Positions 54,174 to 61,944 of a stretch of 64,000 nt of DNA are shown one piece after another. The notes beneath the pieces were generated by a model, which searched no databases, had not been told where the DNA came from, and worked only from the letters and a program-made list of their open reading frames with translations. Made by a program: the position numbers and the translations under genes. The first letter of the stretch is position 1. Each line of letters opens with the position of its first letter. Source of the DNA: CAZOVK01 sp964583165 (lineage in GTDB: Bacteria > Bacillota > Clostridia > Lachnospirales > WRAX01); contig CAZOVK010000001.1 of the NCBI GenBank assembly GCA_964583165.1, positions 62,001-126,000 of the forward strand. The letters are read 5' to 3'.

Positions 54174-54208
54174 TCGAAAGCTGCCAAGTTCAGCCCGACA
54201 GCTTTCGA
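54174..54208. repeat. 10-bp inverted repeat upstream of the membrane protein gene
   Basis: TCGAAAGCTG (54174-54183) and CAGCTTTCGA (54199-54208) are perfect inverted repeats around a 15-base loop. No U-tract follows on either strand, so it is not an obvious terminator. It may hide the start region of the leftward gene. Confidence 0.5.
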
Positions 54209-54248
54209 TAAAATGAATAGTACCCATTGTATTGGTTAGCGTCCGAAA

Positions 54249-54292
54249 TCTATACAGGGATTTGAACCCTCATGCTTACCAAGATGCAATGA
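54249..54292 (-). pseudogene. tRNA-Thr(GGU)-like fragment
   Basis: Read on the minus strand it has CTTGGTAAG (anticodon loop with GGT), a shortened variable region, and GGGTTCAAATCCC (T-arm), as in the 3' half of tRNA-Thr. The D-arm and a matching acceptor stem are missing, so it is not a functional tRNA. Such fragments are typical scars of elements that integrate at tRNA genes. The surrounding 54209-54539 holds no credible gene. Confidence 0.45.
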
Positions 54293-54539
54293 ATCAAAGC
54301 AGTTTCTTACTCACAGTATATCATCCGAATGAAACTCCGTCAAATCCATTTAGTCGCCAAACCAATATCAGTACCTCTGGTGAATATCCGTGCCTCACGT
54401 CGCCCGCCAGACTTATGAGCGAGAAAGTTCAATAACTTTTCAGCAAACTTATCGATAATTATGGCATACATTGCGATATTCCCGGTGCTTAGGGGTGTGA
54501 GCTTATGAAGAAAGAAAAACGGGCTTTTATGCCACATGA

Positions 54540-54752
54540 GAAATTGCATATAATGATGATATAATCGACTGTTTTGTGAATTCAGTTTATTTGTTTGATG
54601 ACAAGCTTATTATTACCTATAATTTGACAAATGAAAAATCCGAACTCGAGGGCTCGGATTTAACGTTCTTGTACGCGTTGAATACGGGCGAGTGTTCGCC
54701 TATGACACACTCAAATGGAGATGAGGGGCGACTGTCTGTACTCTTGACTTAA
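54540..54752 (+). pseudogene. Large serine recombinase, C-terminal remnant
   Basis: An open frame of 70 codons without a start. It reads IIDCFVNSVYLFDDKLIITYNL followed by a short charged tail, which matches the extreme C-terminal strand pair of transposon/phage large serine recombinases (family pattern FVNSVYLYDDKLVITFNY). A stop at 54537 and the absence of the catalytic and zinc-ribbon domains show it is a remnant. The inverted repeat AAATCCGA/TCGGATTT (54636-54661) lies within it. 54753-54994 holds no recognisable feature. Confidence 0.6.
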
Positions 54753-54994
54753 TGCTTGATTGTGGTTACTGTTTATAGCTATTAAAGTCAAGGGACATTG
54801 TCAGTACTTACAAAGCTGTAATTTTCTTAAAATGTCTTATTTTTTTGCAACTGCAAACAAAGTAAAAGCAACGTCAATTTTTCCGACGTACTACGTGTCT
54901 TGTGTTCGCATTGTCTCCATAATTAGTAAAACACTACTGCCGAGTATAGCCTACAATCAAACGGTTTGCACAAACAGCAAACTTATCTAGTTGG

Positions 54995-55594
54995 TTAGGT
55001 TTTGCGAACTATATTTAACAAAAAGATAAAATCCTCTTTTCCGCTCCCTGTATATAATTCATCCGTGGTAATCTGGATTCTTTTATTTACAATAATTATT
55101 GAATGTATCGTTTCATTCGTGCTGACTGAACGCACTATCCCTTCATATACTTTGTATCCGAAAAACTGTAGCATCGGATTCATGTAAGTCATATGGTTAG
55201 ATATATAAATGTATCCTACAAGGATCATTAAAAATAACAATACAAAGACATCTACAATATTATTTAGAGTTAATCCCAGACATGACAAGAGATAAATAGA
55301 TATGTAATTAAAGTAAACACTTCCTGTCTGGTCTTCTACACTAACGATTTCATAGTAATGTGTACCACCATCTTTTTTAATGATAACTTTCAAATATAGA
55401 CATGACACCACGCACAACAGTATCAGAATAATAATCGCATAATCATTTACTTCATCAAAGTATTTTGCTGTTATCAATTTCGACAACGAAAACACAAAAC
55501 GCCCGCCATCTGTACAGCGCTCCAGTACATTCTTAATCACTAATAATATATATAACGGAACATAAGAAGAAATAAATAACAATATTCTTCTCAA
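54995..55594 (-). CDS. kwaA: Kiwa-type anti-phage protein KwaA
   Basis: A 199-residue membrane protein with four hydrophobic segments (about 4-20, 50-70, 98-115 and 116-132). The start ILLFISSYVPLYILLVIKN and the post-helix segment NPMLQFFGYKVYEG fit the KwaA family, the membrane component of the Kiwa defence system; the C-terminus is soluble. It begins with TTG after AGGGGGG. The partner kwaB lies directly upstream on the same strand. Recognition is from overall architecture and context; a profile search would settle it. Confidence 0.68.
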   Translation of the reverse strand: MRRILLFISSYVPLYILLVIKNVLERCTDGGRFVFSLSKLITAKYFDEVNDYAIIILILLCVVSCLYLKVIIKKDGGTHYYEIVSVEDQTGSVYFNYISIYLLSCLGLTLNNIVDVFVLLFLMILVGYIYISNHMTYMNPMLQFFGYKVYEGIVRSVSTNETIHSIIIVNKRIQITTDELYTGSGKEDFIFLLNIVRKT

Positions 55595-55694
55595 TTATTC
55601 CCCCCCTTTATACCTGCTTGGTATTCCTGAATTGCAGATGCAATCATTTTGTTGCTTGTCAACGCATCTATAACATAGTGCCTTAAAAGCAAGT

Positions 55695-56561
55695 TTAAAA
55701 TTTCTGGTATATCTTTTTTACACGATAAATTATAACGCCTTCCGTAGATGTTATGAGAGTTAAACCAAATTCATTAATTATATTCGGTACTTCTGCTGTT
55801 TTTTTGGCAACTTCATCGAATCCTTTTGCCAGAATCACTTTTGTCAATCGTTTCAAATATCTGCCGTCAGATTCACAATCATCTACAAACTGAGCTGGAT
55901 CTGCTAGTAATCCACTATCGCAGATCATCTGAGAATTAGCATGTAATATCTTTATGAATACATCACTATATGCAAATATTGAGTTAAATATATTCCGATT
56001 GAAAACATAATAAGTGTCTCCAAGCAAAAACGCATCAACAGATGAATTTATCGTAATGATTTCATCCCTAAAGGGCTTTAACAATCCACCTGATAACACA
56101 TATTTTTGGCTTGTCCTATATGCGGTTGATTGATGGGTGTACTTTTTGAATATATACAAAGACTTACCTTGAACATCGACCTGAATAACCATGAAATCAA
56201 TTTTAGACAAATCCGTGTTTTTTGATACTACGTTATCATCAGTGTATTTTATTGTTATTTGGCTTAGGACTTCATCACTGTGAATAACATCACTCTTGTC
56301 TACCATTTGTGTAGAATCGTCGACAGATATATCCAAGTCGTAAGCATCTAAAGTCCTTTTTTCGATTTCGTTAATTATAAGGGTAAGAGAATCAATAATA
56401 ACAGATTTGGCATCTTCAATTTCTGTTTTTAACATCTTCCCTCTGTATCGCTGTTTGCGATTATTATTTTGATCTACCAACATAATGTTTATTTCTGCCG
56501 TATTATCTTCTACGGCTTGGTTAATAACACTTAGCTCTATTTTTAGTTCATCTTTCTCCAT
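55695..56561 (-). CDS. kwaB: Kiwa-type protein KwaB (DUF4868) with -1 frameshift site near its end
   Basis: A 288-residue protein as read in frame. FKKYTHQSTAYRTSQKYVLSGGL, DTYYVFNRNIFNSIFAYSD and RYLKRLTKVILAKGF match the DUF4868 pattern of KwaB, the cytoplasmic DNA-associated Kiwa partner. Near the end GTA-AAA-AAG contains the slippery heptamer A-AAA-AAG (55719-55713); the 0 frame then stops after five further codons. The -1 frame continues as DIPEILNLLLRHYVIDALTSN and on to a stop at 55533, overlapping kwaA, which looks like the natural C-terminus. Start at 56561 (GGGGG site); ATG at 56579 is an alternative. Frameshift mutation, sequencing error or programmed slippage are all possible. Confidence 0.72.
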   Translation of the reverse strand: MEKDELKIELSVINQAVEDNTAEINIMLVDQNNNRKQRYRGKMLKTEIEDAKSVIIDSLTLIINEIEKRTLDAYDLDISVDDSTQMVDKSDVIHSDEVLSQITIKYTDDNVVSKNTDLSKIDFMVIQVDVQGKSLYIFKKYTHQSTAYRTSQKYVLSGGLLKPFRDEIITINSSVDAFLLGDTYYVFNRNIFNSIFAYSDVFIKILHANSQMICDSGLLADPAQFVDDCESDGRYLKRLTKVILAKGFDEVAKKTAEVPNIINEFGLTLITSTEGVIIYRVKKIYQKF

Positions 56562-56703
56562 TCGGATGCCCCCATTCATCTTCTAAAGTAGCACTTGTCG
56601 TTAATCTTAGTGAAATGACAACTTCTCTATATTGCCGTCATCACCTAGAAGCCAAGTTCTCTGTATCTTTCAAAACTCACAGCAACAGGAATATTTCAGC
56701 AAT

Positions 56704-56732
56704 ATTGTACACTAAGAATCTAAAAATGTCAA
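56704..56732 (-). promoter_or_regulatory. Sigma-A promoter of the Kiwa operon
   Basis: Minus strand: TTGACA (56732-56727), 17-base spacer, TACAAT (56709-56704), giving a leader of about 135 bases to kwaB. A short AATATT-N5-AATATT inverted repeat follows the -10. Confidence 0.7.
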
Positions 56733-56924
56733 ATGTTTTGCTAGACGTCACTTTTCTATAATATTGTGTGTATTCGTAATCATAATAATTAACGCTCTCT
56801 TGTATTCAGGAAGTATTGTCTGTATTTCGTAGGCATTCGTTTTTGTTCTATATTATTAACACAATGACAGTCACAAAGCTACACTTTGTTTTAACCACAC
56901 TTACGAGCATATATTATTACCCAG

Positions 56925-56956
56925 AAGCCCCAGAGAATAAAATTTCTCTCGGGCTT
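56925..56956. terminator. Imperfect hairpin in the kwaB-mor gap
   Basis: Arms 56925-56937 and 56944-56956 pair over 13 positions with one mismatch, loop TAAAAT. It may be a terminator remnant of a lost upstream gene. The 56562-57119 gap otherwise holds the Kiwa promoter and a tRNA-like fragment. Confidence 0.4.
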
Positions 56957-56970
56957 TCATGACATTAAAC

Positions 56971-57033
56971 TCACTGAAAGGAGTTGAACCAACACAACCC
57001 GCTGATTTTCAAGCATTTCTGCCTCGTCAGTGA
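56971..57033 (-). other. Possible tRNA-Ser-like remnant with terminal inverted repeat
   Basis: Minus strand: TCACTGA and TCAGTGA close the 63-base segment like an acceptor stem, with CTTGAAA (the tRNA-Ser UGA anticodon-loop pattern) and GGTTCAACTCC (T-loop-like) inside. It is too short and poorly paired for a working tRNA; it may be an integration scar or chance. Confidence 0.28.
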
Positions 57034-57119
57034 ATTTTTTCTTGCGACAATCCATTGTATTATCGAAATGCTTATCTACTCGAGTTGGGATATGATTTAT
57101 TTATCCTTAACTATAAGAG

Positions 57120-57392
57120 GTGAATGCCATTGATGTAAGCGAACTAGATGTGTCATGTTTTAATGGCTGTTACAGAGATTTGGTTGAACTGATTGGGCAT
57201 GACAATACGCTGATTCTTTACAGAGCTTATGCGGGTCAGTATGTTTCGTTTCCGAAGAAACTACTGGCAGACAGCTTTGTACATGAGCAGATTATCAAGG
57301 AATACAACAGCGTGAATGCCAAAGAACTAGCCAGAAAGTACGGTTATACATACAGCTGGATTATGAAGCTGATTAAAAAACTAAAAGACTGA
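57120..57392 (+). CDS. Mor transcription activator family protein
   Basis: A 90-residue DNA-binding protein. The N-terminal helical part (RDLVELIGHDNTLILYRAYAGQYVSFPKK) and the C-terminal helix-turn-helix (NAKELARKYGYTYSWIMKLIKKL) match the Mor/Martha family, known from phage Mu middle-gene activation and common on Gram-positive mobile elements. GTG start with weak AAGAG upstream; an ATT further in is better spaced but rare. It precedes a small membrane protein gene in one unit. Confidence 0.8.
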   Translation: MNAIDVSELDVSCFNGCYRDLVELIGHDNTLILYRAYAGQYVSFPKKLLADSFVHEQIIKEYNSVNAKELARKYGYTYSWIMKLIKKLKD

Positions 57393-57404
57393 GGAGAGAT
57401 TGTT

Positions 57405-57758
57405 ATGGCTAACAAGAGCTTTATGTTGGCAAAACCCCTTGAAGCCGAAGAAGCCTTTGAGTATTTGAGAGCTAACCTGCGCTCCACAAAGGTTACATCC
57501 ATTACCTATGACCCCAACATGAAACGTGTTGACATAGGTGGGCGTTACCACAACTATCAATTGAGTTTTTATGGCAATCAAGTGACAGTTGCAACAAAGA
57601 TTGTTCAGAAATGGTCTTACATAATCATTGCATGTGCCGTTACTGGGCTGTTCCTCTTTATACCATTCATTATTGCTATAGTGATAGCCTTTATCGCAAA
57701 CTCCGAGATTTCGGAACTAACTACCCTTTTCCAGCAAACCCTCAATATGAAGCAATAG
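57405..57758 (+). CDS. Hypothetical small membrane protein
   Basis: A 117-residue protein: a soluble N-terminal half (PLEAEEAFEYLRANLRST, then beta-like stretches) and a hydrophobic hairpin (about 69-101). No family recognised. GAGGAGAG site, 12 bases after the Mor-type gene, followed by a terminator. Confidence 0.6.
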   Translation: MANKSFMLAKPLEAEEAFEYLRANLRSTKVTSITYDPNMKRVDIGGRYHNYQLSFYGNQVTVATKIVQKWSYIIIACAVTGLFLFIPFIIAIVIAFIANSEISELTTLFQQTLNMKQ

Positions 57759-57767
57759 GGCGATACA

Positions 57768-57802
57768 GTCTCAACCTCATTGGCGGGGTTGGGACTTTTT
57801 TT
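57768..57802 (+). terminator. Terminator after the Mor-membrane protein unit
   Basis: GTCTCAACC (57768-57776) pairs with GGTTGGGAC (57787-57795), with one G-U pair, around a 10-base loop and is followed by seven T's. 57803-58045 holds no credible gene. Confidence 0.85.
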
Positions 57803-58045
57803 GAGAAGAATCTAGGTATTCATTCGCCACTACAAAATCTTGGATATTCAACGGAAATTACAGGTAGTGACGAAGTAACGGGCATTTTTAAACTTTCCCC
57901 ATTCACATACGCCACCACTCTATTTTTTATTTTTTTCGTTACTTCAGTACTACTTCACTATTGTACTTTTAGTTACATTCAATATTTGCTTCAAAAAAAG
58001 ATAATGACAGTGGTTAACCTATCATTATCCCTTTTGCAACTTCAA

Positions 58046-58183
58046 TTACTTACGACGAACAGTTTTGCTAGTCTTTGTGGCTGTATAGAGCGTAACCCCT
58101 AACAAAGCTCCCTTTGTGAACATCTCCACAAAACCAACTGTTGCACTAGCTGTTGCCAATGACGCTATCCATACACTTAACAT
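58046..58183 (-). CDS. Possible 45-residue membrane miniprotein
   Basis: A short frame from ATG at 58183 (AAGGGTTG upstream) with one hydrophobic stretch and a basic tail KTSKTVRRK. Weak support; could be spurious. Confidence 0.3.
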   Translation of the reverse strand: MLSVWIASLATASATVGFVEMFTKGALLGVTLYTATKTSKTVRRK

Positions 58184-58299
58184 GAAGCAACAACCCTTGA
58201 AGTAAATAGCATATCCATCCCATACAATGCCACTAGAGCAAACGCAATACCACACAGAAAATAGACCATTATATCTCCCTCTGGAATGTTAATCACTTT

Positions 58300-58666
58300 C
58301 TAATCCCTCAAATCATCTAGCCAATGCATAGGGGTTATTGCCATTGGAATGAATACATTTATACCAAACTCGTTGTTTCTTAGAAGTAGTGCGTTTACAT
58401 ATGCCATCTGCTCGCACTCTACAATGCTTACATATTCGGGCAAGGCTACATCCAAGCAGACATTCAAAGCAATAGCGTCATCTATATCCCGAACATTTTG
58501 TAACACCAATACAAAGCCACCATCAGCCCTGTCTACATCACGAGTTGAGCCGTAGTTGTCGTCTAGTGCAATTACAATATTCAGAATGACTTGAAAGACT
58601 TCATTGGGAATATAGTCCTTGATTTCTTCAAGTTCAGCAACAGTTCCTACCTTATATATAGCACAT
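58300..58666 (-). pseudogene. Hypothetical protein with frameshift at a TA repeat after the start
   Basis: A frame of about 118 codons (58659-58300) encodes a soluble acidic protein (VGTVAELEEIKDYIPNEVF and on to HWLDDLRD) but has no ATG, GTG or TTG for its first 50 codons. An ATG at 58666 with AGAGG upstream lies in another frame and hits a stop after four codons, in a TATATATA run. Restoring one TA unit joins the ATG to the long frame. So either a decayed gene or a slippage-switched one. No family recognised. Confidence 0.5.
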
Positions 58667-58734
58667 CACCCAACCTCTCATTGGAAAAGAAGTCCACATC
58701 ATATTCCTATTACCTTAGAACGAGGCTATTATTT

Positions 58735-59277
58735 CTAGTTGCCGTTACCTTCGGGAGCTTCTGATTTCTTGTCAAATAGGTATTCTGGCAATACAAACTT
58801 TTCTAGCAACCAATGTTCCCGAATCTGAGGAGCAAGTGGATGAAAGCCATATTCACCGTTTACGCTCTGAATGTGATACAGCTTGTCGGCAAATGGTTTG
58901 AGCTTCTCAATCAAGCTTAGTTGCACAAGCCTGACTTTCTTGTTATTCTCGCCGATTTTACCCCATGAGATGATTACCTTTTGGGAGCGTTCGGCTGATT
59001 TAAGGATTTGCTCAAGATTGGCGGAATCTAGTGCAATATCTCCTTTGGTGTCTAGCTTTGCAGAAATCTGGCTTGTCATATTGAGTATATCAACACCGCC
59101 TAGCCCTAACTTGGACAAATGATTGATTATGTACATTGTTGTGTAATCAAGCGCAACTGTATCAGCCATGCTGGGGTTTGTCATAATTATGTTTGCGATG
59201 GGCTTCTTATCATCCCACACCTTTCTGAGCAGATATCTATGTGTTCTGTCGTTACTGAAGATAGCTTCGGTTTTCAA
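58735..59277 (-). CDS. DUF1643 domain protein
   Basis: A 180-residue protein of the DUF1643 family. RYLLRKVWDDKKPIANIIMTNPS is the family opening, followed by TMYIINHLSKLGLGGVDILNM and the late FHPLA. Members often lie on phages and mobile elements; function unknown. TTG start at 59277 without a clear site; the frame is open about 30 bases further up with no better codon. Confidence 0.8.
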   Translation of the reverse strand: MKTEAIFSNDRTHRYLLRKVWDDKKPIANIIMTNPSMADTVALDYTTMYIINHLSKLGLGGVDILNMTSQISAKLDTKGDIALDSANLEQILKSAERSQKVIISWGKIGENNKKVRLVQLSLIEKLKPFADKLYHIQSVNGEYGFHPLAPQIREHWLLEKFVLPEYLFDKKSEAPEGNGN

Positions 59278-59366
59278 AACATTTTTGTCGGTTACTATAG
59301 TTCATTCCCCCACTCATTTTGATTATTCTTTAGCAAATCCAATTAGCAGATTTGCAAATACATGAA

Positions 59367-59543
59367 TCAGACATCGGCTACTTTTCTTGCATTGAATGTT
59401 ACGCCTTGAAAGTCGCCACTGTCCAAAATTACATGCTCATCATGATACTGTTGTTCGGCTATGCGGAGTGCTTCTTCTGTTGATTCAGCTTCAATAACGA
59501 GCATTCCGGCAAGTGTTTCTTTAATCTCAACCGTAAACTTCAT
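59367..59543 (-). CDS. DpnD/PcfM-like small protein
   Basis: A 58-residue protein: MKFTVEIKETLAGMLVIEAE, then STEEALRIAEQQY and VILDSGDFQGVTFNARK. This beta-alpha-beta pattern matches the DpnD/PcfM family carried on conjugative and phage elements. ATG with AAGGAGAAGG. It lies upstream of the DUF1643 gene on the same strand. Confidence 0.75.
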   Translation of the reverse strand: MKFTVEIKETLAGMLVIEAESTEEALRIAEQQYHDEHVILDSGDFQGVTFNARKVADV

Positions 59544-59986
59544 TTGAACCTTCTCCTTTCTTGTATGGTTTGGAATCGAAACTTAAAAAAGCTTGACTAT
59601 CATGCGATTGATTCAAGTAAATAATATATTCTTGTGATGTTGTTAGGTACTATTTATATGAACTAATGTGTATATTTGAATGCTATTCCTCAACTATTGA
59701 TTGTTATTGCAAAACGCATGACTGGACAGGAATAGGGCGTTATGCGCAATATAATTGCAATATTGACAAAAATATTGTCATTATTTCCGATCTACTGTTT
59801 ATCCTTGTCGCATATAATAGTTAAGAGATGATTTCGATCCTTGCTAATATCCCGATTTTTCGGTCAGTGCTTTGACAAGAGAATACATCATCAGTGGTTA
59901 ATATCGCTTTTATATCTAGCACTGGATTAAGCAGTCAACTTTTATACTATATATAAAACCATATAACAAGAATAGGGGAAAAAATT
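59544..59986. other. 443-base intergenic region with palindromes
   Basis: Between divergent DpnD-like and satellite replication genes. It is AT-rich, with GACAA-N5-TTGTC (59765-59779) and other short inverted repeats plus a TATAAT at 59813-59818, but no convincing full promoter. An origin or operator region is possible but not shown. Confidence 0.35.
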
Positions 59987-60460
59987 ATGCGTCTAATAAT
60001 CAACAAGAGCAAACATGTATCGACACAATCTTCTACCACAACAACCGCTTCGACAGCTGGATCTAATGCGATGACTCAGGTTAAGCCCAAGCCATCAACT
60101 GGTTTATCGAGAACTTGCTCCAAATGTCCAAAGCTCAAGCAGATGCTGGGATTGCAACTGAACAATCAACTTACAAGGCATGATTGGGAATTGGCTGTAC
60201 GTTTACTTGTTGACAACGGATACATTGCTCTTGCACGAGAGTTTTCACGCTTGTCATCAAAACATGACTTTAACAGCGAGAACTGGATTGACAGTTTGTT
60301 ATCAAGAGATTATATTTACCCAGTGACTTGTGTTTCTCTAGGTTGTACAAAATTCAATGTGGGGAAATGCTGCGAACAGATTAAGTATAACGAGAGTAAA
60401 GCAATTATAAATTCACCAAATGAGCACATTAGGAGCAAAAGAGACTTTAACAAGACGTAG
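59987..60460 (+). CDS. Hypothetical mobile-element protein, possibly the N-terminal part of a split primase
   Basis: A 157-residue protein with a Ser/Thr-rich N-terminus, CSKCPKL (about 45-51), a helical middle and a C-terminal Cys cluster (VTCVSLGCTKFNVGKCC). The last part resembles cysteine motifs near primase domains, but this is weak. GGGGAAAA site. The next gene begins 36 bases later in another frame that is open upstream without a good start, so the two could derive from one gene. Confidence 0.55.
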   Translation: MRLIINKSKHVSTQSSTTTTASTAGSNAMTQVKPKPSTGLSRTCSKCPKLKQMLGLQLNNQLTRHDWELAVRLLVDNGYIALAREFSRLSSKHDFNSENWIDSLLSRDYIYPVTCVSLGCTKFNVGKCCEQIKYNESKAIINSPNEHIRSKRDFNKT

Positions 60461-60495
60461 GCTTTTCATACAATGACAATGGGGTACTGAAGGGT

Positions 60496-61659
60496 TTGAA
60501 TGCCAATCAGTTTATACCTCACATCTTGGCAAACTTCGATAGTGCAATTAATAACAACAGTGTGTATTATATATATCTGAACGATTGTTGGAGAAGTGAA
60601 GAATTAAGCTTTATTCGTAGAATTCTAATGCGGTTTTTCGATTCGTTTGAGCGTGACCAATGGAACGAGCAGTATGAACGCAAGTACTTGCACCAGTTAC
60701 CGCTTTGCGCCCCCAAGACAGAGAACCTAAGTGACGGCACCAAATATCTTAATCTAACCAATGGACTGTATGATCTTGATAAAATGGCTTTGGTTAAGCA
60801 TGACAAGGGAATCTTCTCAACCGTTCACATCCCCATCGCTTACAACAGGAACGCAGAATGTCCTATATTCATGCATTTCTTGGATGATATATTTGAAGGT
60901 GATAAGGAACTTATCAAGCTCGTTCAAGAAATCATGGGGTATTGCTTGTGCCAATCATCACAAGCCCAGAAGTTCTTTATCTTTCTAGGCGGAGGAGCTA
61001 ACGGCAAGTCGCTATTGTGCAATGTGATTGCGTCTATGGTCGGTAAAGATAATGTTAGTAGTGTATCTTTGAGACAGCTTAGCGGACAGTTTGACACGTC
61101 TGATATGGTGGGGAAACTGGTTAACATTTCCACAGAAAACGAGATGAACGGGATGAAAGTCGACACCGAAATTCTCAAAGCTATATCTGCGGGTGACAAA
61201 ATCAATGTTCAGCGAAAATACAAAGACGCTTTTACGACTACAATTACCGCTAAACTTATCTTTGCCGTTAACCAGCTCCCAAACTCCCAAGACACCACAG
61301 AAGCTTTTTTCCGCAGACTGATTATTGTCCCCTTCAACAGAACCTATGTTGAAGAACACGCCAATGAATATCTGGGAAAAATTGACACAACACTAGAACC
61401 AAGGATTCTCAAAGAGCGTGAAGGCATTCTCAATTTCGCGCTTCAAGGTTATGAGAGGTTAAAAGCAAGCGGTTTCTATTTTACTAAAGCTAGCAAGTCA
61501 CTCGATATTTTAGATGAATACCAACAAGCACTGAATCCAATTCAAATGTTTGTTGACGAATGTATAGAGGAGTTCTCAAGACCCCTCGAAAAAAACAGCA
61601 ATAGGATTGCGTTAGACGAGCTGTATGAGTGTTATGGTTGTACCACAGTTCAATTATGA
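60496..61659 (+). CDS. D5/P4-type superfamily 3 primase-helicase, C-terminally truncated
   Basis: A 387-residue replication protein of satellites and plasmids. A D5_N-type region (LNLTNGLYDLDKMALVKHD, EIMGYCLCQS) precedes the SF3 ATPase: Walker A GGGANGKSLL, Walker B region LVNISTENEMNG, sensor IFAVNQLPN and FFRRLIIVPFNRTY. The usual winged-helix tail after DELYECY is cut off by a stop at 61657, and the AT-rich sequence 61660-61944 holds no gene. TTG start with a too-close AAGGG; the frame is open upstream to 60457. Confidence 0.85.
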   Translation: MNANQFIPHILANFDSAINNNSVYYIYLNDCWRSEELSFIRRILMRFFDSFERDQWNEQYERKYLHQLPLCAPKTENLSDGTKYLNLTNGLYDLDKMALVKHDKGIFSTVHIPIAYNRNAECPIFMHFLDDIFEGDKELIKLVQEIMGYCLCQSSQAQKFFIFLGGGANGKSLLCNVIASMVGKDNVSSVSLRQLSGQFDTSDMVGKLVNISTENEMNGMKVDTEILKAISAGDKINVQRKYKDAFTTTITAKLIFAVNQLPNSQDTTEAFFRRLIIVPFNRTYVEEHANEYLGKIDTTLEPRILKEREGILNFALQGYERLKASGFYFTKASKSLDILDEYQQALNPIQMFVDECIEEFSRPLEKNSNRIALDELYECYGCTTVQL

Positions 61660-61944
61660 ATACAAGCTCTTTGACTCTATTATGTACTTTTCTTTACAAA
61701 TTAGTTCAAAAACTGGAGATATATTGTTATTGTATAATGGAATTGCTATATTATCATGTTACCATTTTACACCTCTTTGATCTTACTTCAAGGAAAATCC
61801 CTATATATATTAGCAAATTTTATTTCAACTGTAATGCGTCAAGTGTATTAAGTTTTGACTATATGTTAAAACAAGGCAGCCAAAGCCGCCTAGATTTTGG
61901 GTATATCATAGAGTATGGCAATCTGGCTATGCAATCGATGCATG

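Noticed and set aside
54249..54320. Functional tRNA-Thr gene
   Set aside because: No D-arm, shortened variable region and no complementary acceptor strand.
54340..54549. 69-codon leftward frame
   Set aside because: No ribosome site and no recognisable sequence; lies in degenerate island DNA.
57611..58102. 163-codon frame overlapping the small membrane protein and its terminator
   Set aside because: It reads through a strong terminator in another frame of a better-supported gene.
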